Origin: Marinobacterium alkalitolerans
GTDB lineage: Bacteria > Pseudomonadota > Gammaproteobacteria > Pseudomonadales > Balneatricaceae
Reading direction: 5' to 3'
Assembly: GCF_017776525.1 (NCBI RefSeq)
Contig: NZ_JACVEW010000005.1
Location: 1 to 64,000, forward strand
DNA length: 64,000 nt
This document shows, one piece after another, positions 57,700 through 64,000 of this stretch. Within the stretch, counting starts at the first letter, position 1, and every line of letters starts with the position of its first letter. The notes below the pieces were generated by a model. The model did not search any database. It saw only the letters and a program-made list of their open reading frames with translations, and was not told the origin of the DNA. The position numbers were made by a program, and so were the translations under genes.

Positions 57700-60600
57700 G
57701 TTTTTCCAACTTCTTCATCCGGCGTCCCATCTTTGCCACCGTCATCGCGATCATCCTGACGCTGATCGGCCTTGCCAGTCTGCGTGTCCTGCCCATTGAG
57801 CAGTATCCCAGCGTGGTGCCGCCCAGTGTATCGGTCAGTGCCCGTTTCCCCGGCGCCAATGCCGAAACGGTGGCGCAGACGGTGGCGGCCCCTCTGGCGG
57901 AAGCGATCAACGGGGTCGAGAACATGCTCTATATGACCTCCAACAGTGCCGACAACGGCATTATGAATCTGGAGGTCGCGTTTGATATCGGCACCGACGG
58001 TGACACCAATACCATCAACGTGAATAACCGGGTTCAGGGCGCGTTGTCGCAGCTGCCGGAGGCCGTGCAGGCGCAGGGCGTGACCGTTCAGCTGCGATCC
58101 AGCTCTATTCTGGTGTTGATGGCGCTGGTATCGCCCGAGGGCGACTATGACAACATCTTCATGCAGAACTACGCCACGCTGAACGTGCTGGATGAGCTGC
58201 GTCAGATCAACGGGGTTGGTGCCGCGGAAGTACTGGGCGGGGGCGAGTTTGCCATGCGTATCTGGATGGACCCGGAAAAGCTGGCCCGTTACGACCTGAC
58301 ACCGACCGAAGTGGCAGCCGCCATTCGGGCGCAGAATACCGAGGTCCCGGCCGGCAGCCTTGGCGGCACGCCGCAGAGTGACCCTCGTGCCTATACCTAT
58401 ACCGTCACGGCGGGTGGTCGACTGTCTTCTGCGGACGATTTTCGTAACATCTATCTGAGAACCAACCCGGACGGCTCCGCGCTGCTGCTGAAAGATGTGG
58501 CCCGTATCGAACTGGGAGCTTCCTTCTACGGCATCGATGCGCGTCTGGACAGTGCCAGCATGACCCCCATCGTGATCAATCAGCAGCCTGGCGCCAATGC
58601 GCTGGAAACTGCCCAGGCGGTGAAAGACAAGATGGCGGAGCTGGCGGAGCGTTTCCCGCAGGGGCTGGATTACGTGGTGCCGTACGATACCACGCTGTTC
58701 ATCAGTGCGTCGGTGGATACGGTGGTGACAACCTTCGTCGAGGCCTTTCTGATTGTCGGCGTGATCCTGTACGTGTTCCTGCGCAACTGGCGTTTTACGG
58801 TCATTGCCATGTCGGTGGTGCCGGTCTCGGTGATCGCCACCTTTGCCGGTTTTTTCCTGTTCGACTTTTCGCTCAACCTTCTGACCCTGTTCGCGCTGGT
58901 GCTGTCGATCGGGATTGTGGTGGATGATGCCATTCTTGTGGTTGAGAACGTGGAGCGGGTACTGAGCGAAAATCCTCAGTTGAGTGTGCGTGAAGCCACG
59001 GTGCGCGCCATGCAGGAAGTGGGCGGTCCCGTGATCGCGACCTCGCTGATCATGGCGGCCGTATTTGTCCCGGTGGCCTTTCTGGGCGGCTTTACCGGCC
59101 AGATCTATCAGCAGTTTGCGCTGACCGTTGCGATCTCCGTCGGCTTTTCGGCACTGATGGCATTGACCTTTACTCCGGCGCTGACAGCGGTGTTCATCAA
59201 GCATGATCTGCATCAGCGGCAACAGCACTCGGCCCTGTTGCGAGTCATTCATCTGCCGCTGGATGGATTCGAGCGCCTGTTCAGTGGCCTGACGGCACTG
59301 TATACGCGGGTTGTGGCGCTGCTGGTAAGGCGCTGGGTGCTGGCACTCCTGTTGACTGCAGGCTTCAGCGGTGCGGCCTGGTGGATGTATGACACCACGC
59401 CAACCACACTGGTGCCGCAAACGGACCAGGGCATCGTGCTGGCCAGCATTTCCCTGCCCGATGCGGCGTCACTGGACCGTACCACCACCTATATGGATGC
59501 GGTCAGCCAGCAGGTGCAGGCGATACCGGGCGTTGCCCATGTGGCGGCCGTGGCCGGTTACGATATCCTGAGCAGTGCCTTAAACAGTGCCCGCGGCGTC
59601 ATGTTTATCAGCCTGGTGCCCTGGGAGGCACGTGAGTTGACGGCGGATCAACTGATCGGGCAGGTGATGCAGGTCGGTGCCACCACACCCGGTGGCAGCA
59701 CGCTGGCGTTCAACATGCCGCCAATCCGTGGCCTGTCGACCACCGGAGGCTTCACCGGCTACCTGCAGTCCTATACCGGGGCATCGTCGCAGGAGCTGTA
59801 TCAGGCCTCGCTCAAACTGATGCAGGCGGCGAATCGGCATCCGGCATTGCAGCGCGTGTTCACCACCTTCAACGTCAATGTGCCGTCCTACCGCGCTGAG
59901 ATTGATCGCCAGAAGGCGCTGAGCTACGGGGTCTCGCTGCAGGACTTGAATGCCACTCTGTCCAATACCCTGGGCACCGGCTTCGTCAACTTCTTCAGCT
60001 ATCAGAACCGCAACTTTCAGGTGTACCTGCAGAACGAGGACGCCTATCGCCAGCAACCGGACGACCTGAACCACATCTTTGTGCGCAGTGCCAACGGGGA
60101 GCGGATCCCCTTGTCTGAATTCGTCTCGCTTGAGCGTGAAGCCGGGCCCGCCGTTGTATCCCGCTTCGGGGTGTATCTGGGGGCTCAGTTCCAGGGAGGG
60201 CCTGCACCGGGCTACAGCTCCGGGCAGGCGATTGCCGCGATGGAACAGCTGGTGAAGGATACTCTGGGTGAAGGCTGGGGCATGGGCTGGACCGGCACCG
60301 CCTATCAGGAGACCACACTGGGCAACACGGCGGCGCTGGCGATCGGGTTTGGCATTTTGATGATGTTTCTGATTCTGGCGGCGCAGTATGAAAGCTGGTC
60401 ACTGCCGCTGGCGGTGCTGACCGCGACCCCCTTTGCCTTTTTCGGCGCCATTGGCGGCATTATGCTGCGCAGCCTTGAAGTCAGTGTGTATGTGGAGATC
60501 GGGCTGCTGGTTGTGGTGGGGCTGGCTGCCAAGAATGCCATTCTGATCGTGGAGTTTGCCGAACTGCAGCGCCGGGAGCAGGGCAAGTCCATTCGTGAGG

Positions 60601-60866
60601 CGGCCGTGCTGGCTGCAACACTGCGCTTCAGGCCGATCATCATGACCTCCTTTGCGTTCATCCTTGGCACCTTGCCGCTGGCACTCGCCACGGGTGCCAG
60701 TGACACCAGCAGTCACCATATCGGTACGGCGGTGTCCGTCGGAATGGGGGCGGTTGCGGTGATTGGCAGCTGCTTCATACCGACCTTCTATGCCATGATC
60801 GCTTCGGTATCCGACTGGCTGTCCCGTCGCCGCGGGCAACATGATGCGGTGGCGAAGGCCGGTTGA
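57696..60866 (+). CDS. RND efflux pump, AcrB/HAE1 family
   Basis: A 1056-residue inner-membrane pump with 12 helices and two large periplasmic loops. The N-terminus F-F-I-R-R-P-I-F-A-T-V is typical of the family. The proton-relay pair D410-D411 is in V-V-D-D-A-I-L-V-V-E-N-V-E-R and the matching K946 in G-L-A-A-K-N-A-I-L-I-V-E, so the pump is coupled to protons. It should export hydrophobic drugs, bile-like compounds or solvents as a trimer. It lies in an adaptor-pump operon with a convergent TetR regulator. Confidence 0.96.
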   Translation: MSFSNFFIRRPIFATVIAIILTLIGLASLRVLPIEQYPSVVPPSVSVSARFPGANAETVAQTVAAPLAEAINGVENMLYMTSNSADNGIMNLEVAFDIGTDGDTNTINVNNRVQGALSQLPEAVQAQGVTVQLRSSSILVLMALVSPEGDYDNIFMQNYATLNVLDELRQINGVGAAEVLGGGEFAMRIWMDPEKLARYDLTPTEVAAAIRAQNTEVPAGSLGGTPQSDPRAYTYTVTAGGRLSSADDFRNIYLRTNPDGSALLLKDVARIELGASFYGIDARLDSASMTPIVINQQPGANALETAQAVKDKMAELAERFPQGLDYVVPYDTTLFISASVDTVVTTFVEAFLIVGVILYVFLRNWRFTVIAMSVVPVSVIATFAGFFLFDFSLNLLTLFALVLSIGIVVDDAILVVENVERVLSENPQLSVREATVRAMQEVGGPVIATSLIMAAVFVPVAFLGGFTGQIYQQFALTVAISVGFSALMALTFTPALTAVFIKHDLHQRQQHSALLRVIHLPLDGFERLFSGLTALYTRVVALLVRRWVLALLLTAGFSGAAWWMYDTTPTTLVPQTDQGIVLASISLPDAASLDRTTTYMDAVSQQVQAIPGVAHVAAVAGYDILSSALNSARGVMFISLVPWEARELTADQLIGQVMQVGATTPGGSTLAFNMPPIRGLSTTGGFTGYLQSYTGASSQELYQASLKLMQAANRHPALQRVFTTFNVNVPSYRAEIDRQKALSYGVSLQDLNATLSNTLGTGFVNFFSYQNRNFQVYLQNEDAYRQQPDDLNHIFVRSANGERIPLSEFVSLEREAGPAVVSRFGVYLGAQFQGGPAPGYSSGQAIAAMEQLVKDTLGEGWGMGWTGTAYQETTLGNTAALAIGFGILMMFLILAAQYESWSLPLAVLTATPFAFFGAIGGIMLRSLEVSVYVEIGLLVVVGLAAKNAILIVEFAELQRREQGKSIREAAVLAATLRFRPIIMTSFAFILGTLPLALATGASDTSSHHIGTAVSVGMGAVAVIGSCFIPTFYAMIASVSDWLSRRRGQHDAVAKAG

Positions 60867-60877
60867 GTCCTGCAGCG

Positions 60878-60895
60878 GGGCACCTGAGGGTGCCC
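60878..60895. terminator. Hairpin between the RND pump gene and tetR
   Basis: Stem GGGCACC / GGTGCCC with a TGAG loop, between the RND stop (60866) and the convergent tetR stop (60899). Followed by TGTTC on the plus strand; a weak tail. Confidence 0.6.
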
Positions 60896-60898
60896 TGT

Positions 60899-61525
60899 TC
60901 AGTGTTCCAGGGCACCCGGTGTGCTGAGCAGCCCCATCAGGCTGTTGATGACGGACTCGCCCCGCTCGGCAATGGAGTAGTCTTCCGGGTTGCGTATCCA
61001 GGAGTGAAACAGGCCGGACAGGACCGAGTGCATCAGCTCCGCTGCCGCTGGCGCAGTGATGCCCTGCAACTGACCCTTTGCCTCCGCCAGGGTGAAATAG
61101 CGCTGCAGCACCGAGCGGATATCGTCGGAAATCTCGCGGTGCATCGCCTGCGGGTTGAAGTCGCTGAAAAACTCGCAGCGAAAGGTCAGAATCGTGTGTA
61201 CTCGGATTTTGCGGGGGGATTCCAGCTGGCGCAGGCCCTGTAAGCAGGCCAGTCGAATGGTTTCAAGCGGGGAGGCTTCGGGGTTATCAATATCCACCTG
61301 ATCAAACAGGTCCTGAAAGGGCAGGTGTTCCCGATCACGCATCGCCTTGACCAGATCGGTCTTGTTTTTGAAGTGCCAATACAGAGCGCCACGGGTCATG
61401 CCGGCATGACGGGCAATCTGCTCCAGCGAGGTGCGGGCAACGCCATGCTGCATGAACATCTCTTCGGCCGCATCAATCAGTGCTTCACGCGTGGCAGCGG
61501 CTTCTTCCTTGGTACGTCGTACCAT
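60899..61525 (-). CDS. TetR/AcrR family repressor of the RND pump
   Basis: A 208-residue regulator with an N-terminal TetR helix-turn-helix (T-S-L-E-Q-I-A-R-H-A-G-M-T-R-G-A-L-Y-W-H-F-K-N-K), the AcrR-like residues. The C-terminal ligand-binding domain is hydrophobic and helical. It is convergent with the pump operon and has its own operator-like dyad at 61600-61617 sharing the TACATT/AATGTA core with the 28-bp palindrome before the adaptor gene, so it likely represses both itself and the pump. The inducer is not known. Confidence 0.93.
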   Translation of the reverse strand: MVRRTKEEAAATREALIDAAEEMFMQHGVARTSLEQIARHAGMTRGALYWHFKNKTDLVKAMRDREHLPFQDLFDQVDIDNPEASPLETIRLACLQGLRQLESPRKIRVHTILTFRCEFFSDFNPQAMHREISDDIRSVLQRYFTLAEAKGQLQGITAPAAAELMHSVLSGLFHSWIRNPEDYSIAERGESVINSLMGLLSTPGALEH

Positions 61526-61599
61526 CAGTGATTACCCCATCCAAAACCTGTATGAAAAACAGGGACAAGTGTAACCCAGCGCGTCACTGGAAAACATCT

Positions 61600-61617
61600 A
61601 TACATTTTTGAATGTAT
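61600..61617. promoter_or_regulatory. Operator-like dyad in the tetR-slt divergent region
   Basis: ATACATT (61600-61606) and AATGTAT (61611-61617) with a TTTG spacer. The arms share the TACATT/AATGTA sequence with the palindrome at 56483-56510, which points to binding by the same TetR protein. It sits 75 bp before the tetR start and 123 bp before the lytic transglycosylase start. Confidence 0.65.
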
Positions 61618-61739
61618 GTTATGGCGCGATTCACGGCTGAAATCAACGAATGCGAACAAACCTGCGTCGTGTGGCAGCATTTCATGCGGCAGATCTCTAG
61701 AATACACGTATTACAGGTTTCAAATTCGATCTGAAGACC

Positions 61740-62423
61740 ATGCATCGACTTCTTTACATTGTGCTGGCTGCTCTCTGGAGCCTGCCCTCCAGCCACCTGA
61801 ACGCGGAAGTGCGTAAAATCGTGCATCCGGACGGGCGTGTGGAGTACACCAATATCGCCCCCAAACAGCGGGCAGATATCGTCAGTACCTATTACAAGTA
61901 CCGCAACGCACAGGGTGTGCTCTCGTTCAGCGATGAGAAGCCCTCGGGCGTCAAGTTCGAGGTGGTGCGCTTTGACTGCTTTGCCTGCAAGGTCGATTCC
62001 AGTGTCAATTGGGAAACGACGCCGCTGTTTACCGATCGATACCGACAGACGATTGATACCCTGGCAAAGCGTCATGGGGTGGATGGGGCGCTGGTCCGCG
62101 CCGTGATCCATGCGGAATCCGCATTTAACGCCCGGGCGCGTTCGCGGGTTGGCGCGCAGGGGCTGATGCAACTGATGCCGCAGACCGCCTCTGAACTGGG
62201 AGTGACCAACCCGTTTGACCCCGCGCAGAACATCGACGGTGGCGTGCGCTATCTGGCGATGCTGCTTGAGCGCTATAACCGGGATACGCGATTGGCGACG
62301 GCGGCCTATAACGCAGGCCCCGGCGCCGTGCAGGAATACGGTGGTATTCCGCCCTATGCCGAAACGCGGGCCTATGTGGAGCGTGTCGCGATTCTGCATC
62401 GGCGTTATCAAATGGCACAGTGA
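61740..62423 (+). CDS. Lytic transglycosylase, SLT domain
   Basis: A 227-residue secreted enzyme. Signal peptide about 1-22 (L-Y-I-V-L-A-A-L-W-S-L-P), then an N-terminal segment with R-K-I-V-H-P-D-G-R-V-E-Y-T-N like DUF4124, two cysteines (F-D-C-F-A-C), and the SLT domain from about 95, with catalytic E126 in H-A-E-S-A-F-N and G-A-Q-G-L-M-Q-L-M-P-Q-T-A. It cleaves peptidoglycan to 1,6-anhydromuropeptides. It may share the divergent regulatory region with tetR. Confidence 0.93.
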   Translation: MHRLLYIVLAALWSLPSSHLNAEVRKIVHPDGRVEYTNIAPKQRADIVSTYYKYRNAQGVLSFSDEKPSGVKFEVVRFDCFACKVDSSVNWETTPLFTDRYRQTIDTLAKRHGVDGALVRAVIHAESAFNARARSRVGAQGLMQLMPQTASELGVTNPFDPAQNIDGGVRYLAMLLERYNRDTRLATAAYNAGPGAVQEYGGIPPYAETRAYVERVAILHRRYQMAQ

Positions 62424-62450
62424 ACGAGCACAGGCGACGAGGGAACGTAG

Positions 62451-63347
62451 ATGCACGACAAACTGAAAGGCATGCTGGTGGGTCTGGCAACAGGCGATGC
62501 GCTCGGGGCCAGTGTCGAGTTCATGGCACCGGGCAGCTTCGAGCCGGTCACCGGTTTTCGCAGTGGTGGTCCGCATCAGCTGCCGGCCGGATACTGGACC
62601 GACGATACTTCAATGGCGTTATGCTCGGCGTATAGCCTGATCGAATGCAAGGGGTTTGATCCCCACGACCAGATGGAGCGTTTTGTGCGCTGGTTTCGGG
62701 AAGGCTACTGCTCTTCAACCGGGCGCTGCTTCGATATCGGTAACCGCACGCGCAGTGCATTGCTTCGCTACGAACGCACGGCGGAGCCTTTTGCCGGTGA
62801 AGAGTCGATGGATCAGGCCGGTAACGGAACCCTGATGAGACTCGTGCCAGTCGTCATTCATGCCTTTGACAGGCCCGAACTCTTGCATCTGGTGTCAGAG
62901 CACGGGCGCCTGACCCATGCCGATCCCCGCTGCCTCGATGCCAACAAGGCATTTGCCCTGATGCTGAAAGCGGCCGTCACGGCACAAAGCCCTGCTGACG
63001 TGTGGCAAAGCCCCGCCTTGACCGAACTCTTGCCTGAGCTGGATGCCGAGGTGATCGGTGTCTGCCTGGGCTCATTCCTGGAACGCGAACCGCCTGCAGT
63101 CCGTGCCACCGGCTATGTGATCGATTCGCTGGAAGCCGCGCTCTGGGCATTCAGCCAGAGTGACAGTTTCGAGCAGGGCATGCTCAAGGCGGTCAATCTG
63201 GGTGAAGATGCCGATACGGTGGGCGCAATCTACGGTCAGCTGGCCGGTGCCTTTTATGGTCTTGAGGCCATTCCTGTCGAGTGGCGGCAGGGGCTGCATC
63301 AGTATGAATGTCTGGTCAGCCTGGCAGAGCGGCTGATGGAAATCTGA
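62451..63347 (+). CDS. ADP-ribosylglycohydrolase family protein
   Basis: A 298-residue protein of the DraG/ARH fold. Motifs are G-L-A-T-G-D-A-L-G-A at 11-20, the metal site W-T-D-D-T-S-M (D51, D52), the H-A-D-P-R-C-L-D-A-N-K-A segment and the final G-E-D-A-D-T-V-G-A-I. It should remove ADP-ribose from a protein or small molecule. No DraT, DarT or other ADP-ribosyltransferase gene is adjacent, so its substrate is open. It lies 27 bp after the transglycosylase gene. Confidence 0.93.
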   Translation: MHDKLKGMLVGLATGDALGASVEFMAPGSFEPVTGFRSGGPHQLPAGYWTDDTSMALCSAYSLIECKGFDPHDQMERFVRWFREGYCSSTGRCFDIGNRTRSALLRYERTAEPFAGEESMDQAGNGTLMRLVPVVIHAFDRPELLHLVSEHGRLTHADPRCLDANKAFALMLKAAVTAQSPADVWQSPALTELLPELDAEVIGVCLGSFLEREPPAVRATGYVIDSLEAALWAFSQSDSFEQGMLKAVNLGEDADTVGAIYGQLAGAFYGLEAIPVEWRQGLHQYECLVSLAERLMEI

Positions 63348-63415
63348 TACGCCGGGCCTGGCTCCAGAGTCACGCCGTTTTGCGTTAGACTGGTCCCCTC
63401 TTGCAGGAGATCTGT

Positions 63416-63835
63416 ATGTGGCATCAGCAAACCATTCGCCTGCGTGCACGTCCACGCGGCTTTCATCTGATTACTGACGAAATCGAGCAGGCGCTGCCGG
63501 AACTGCGGCGGGTCAAGACAGGTCTGTTGCACCTGTTGCTGCAGCATACCTCTGCCAGCCTGACCCTGAATGAAAACGCCGACCCGACCGTACGCGCTGA
63601 TTTTGAAGCCTTTTTCAATCGCTCCGTACCTGAAAACGCGCCTTACTATCAGCACATTCATGAAGGGCCTGATGACCTCCCGGCGCATTTCAAAAGCAGC
63701 TTGCTGGGTGTGAGCCTGATGCTGCCCGTTACCGATGGGCGCCTCAATCTGGGGACCTGGCAGGGCATCTATCTGGGTGAACACCGTAACCACGGCGGCA
63801 GCCGCCGCATCATCGCGACCTTACAAGGAGAGTAG
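63416..63835 (+). CDS. yjbQ: YjbQ/UPF0047 family protein
   Basis: A 139-residue protein starting [19 protein letters not shown] at 63416, preferred to a TTG five codons earlier because GGAG lies 8 bases upstream. The signature [13 protein letters not shown] and the C-terminal [13 protein letters not shown] match UPF0047. E. coli YjbQ has been linked to a weak thiamine-phosphate synthase activity. The conserved histidines and Glu probably bind metal. The sbcD gene follows after 2 bp. Confidence 0.92.
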   Translation: MWHQQTIRLRARPRGFHLITDEIEQALPELRRVKTGLLHLLLQHTSASLTLNENADPTVRADFEAFFNRSVPENAPYYQHIHEGPDDLPAHFKSSLLGVSLMLPVTDGRLNLGTWQGIYLGEHRNHGGSRRIIATLQGE

Positions 63836-63837
63836 AC

Positions 63838-64000
63838 GTGCCGGAGCAGCCGTCATTATTTGATTCCCCCGCATCCGTTGAGCCATCCCGAGCCAAGCAG
63901 GAGCCTGAACCGGAACCGGCTTCCTCGGGACGCGTCCTTCGCGTGCTGCACAGCTCTGACTGGCACCTCGGCCGGTTGCTCTACGGTCAGAAACGCTACG
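63838..64000 (+). CDS. sbcD: SbcD exonuclease subunit, 5' part only
   Basis: From the GTG at 63838 (AAGGAG 7 bases upstream) the frame stays open to the window end, giving 54 residues. After a 30-residue acidic and Pro-rich leader, the sequence V-L-R-V-L-H-S-S-D-W-H-L-G-R is the phosphoesterase metal motif (D-x-H) of SbcD, the Mre11-like nuclease of the SbcCD complex that cleaves hairpins and DNA ends. The leader is longer than in E. coli, where the motif begins at residue 2, so a later start is possible but no better site is seen. The gene is cut by the window. Confidence 0.85.
   Translation, partial: MPEQPSLFDSPASVEPSRAKQEPEPEPASSGRVLRVLHSSDWHLGRLLYGQKRY

Noticed and set aside
57672-59420. 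582-residue minus-strand frame opposite the RND pump
   Set aside because: Histidine, glutamine and arginine-rich composition typical of antisense frames; the plus-strand RND protein is unmistakable.

Overview
The window reads as a chromosomal segment of a marine or halotolerant gammaproteobacterium, most likely from the Oceanospirillales/Alteromonadales-like part of the class. Supporting content: minCDE, single-polypeptide cysG, NhaD-type Na+/H+ antiporter, argP-argO, purT, deaD, tmcA, the glrK-qseG-glrR sensor operon, metG with the dimerising C-terminal domain, trmA, rlmE, dinB, HopJ-family protein, dodecin, and a high density of c-di-GMP genes. Genus cannot be fixed by eye. There are no rRNA or tRNA genes, no CRISPR array, no transposase and no phage genes that I can see.

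Layout. 1-1.4 kb: accessory edge with a Phd/YefM-ParE toxin-antitoxin pair behind a three-box GTAC operator and a DUF3024 gene, each followed by a copy of an attC-like repeat, suggesting integron-cassette origin. 1.4-4.1 kb: universal stress protein and a small detoxification cluster (tautomerase, NTF2-like protein, glutathione S-transferase) opposite a LysR regulator. 4.1-10.9 kb: DUF1543, ABM-domain protein, a diguanylate cyclase, MscS channel, GNAT enzyme, chemoreceptor. 11-15.4 kb: cold-shock protein, minCDE, membrane-anchored glutaredoxin, cysG. 15.4-28 kb: nhaD, GIY-YIG protein, a small four-fold repeat protein, purT, a candidate small RNA, argO/argP, deaD, a LysM-like protein, smrA, a degenerate GGDEF membrane protein coupled to tmcA, and a TPR-methyltransferase.

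28-40 kb: CigR-like periplasmic protein, glrK-qseG-glrR, dodecin, a COG3650-like lipoprotein, a membrane J-domain protein, an OlsF-like bifunctional acyltransferase, dinB, hopJ, a ketopantoate-reductase-like enzyme, azlCD. 40.4-44.2 kb: an arsenic resistance operon arsR-acr3-gapdh-arsJ with an AT-rich multi-palindrome operator; no arsC is present, so arsenate would be handled by conversion to 1-arseno-3-phosphoglycerate and export, arsenite by Acr3. 44.2-56.4 kb: metG, trmA, two HD-GYP proteins, rlmE, and a membrane diguanylate cyclase overlapping an orphan periplasmic binding protein gene, plus a SpoU methyltransferase and a DUF1853 protein. 56.4-61.6 kb: an RND efflux pair and a convergent TetR repressor, with matching palindromes at both promoters. 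61.7-64 kb: lytic transglycosylase, ADP-ribosylglycohydrolase, yjbQ, and the start of sbcD cut by the window edge.

The strongest leads for something little described are the cyclase/binding-protein pair, the four-fold HPEG-repeat protein, the three-hairpin RNA candidate between purT and argO, and the TetR-RND regulon. Regulatory features are read by eye from sequence and were not computed; protein family names rest on motif recognition, not on database searches.
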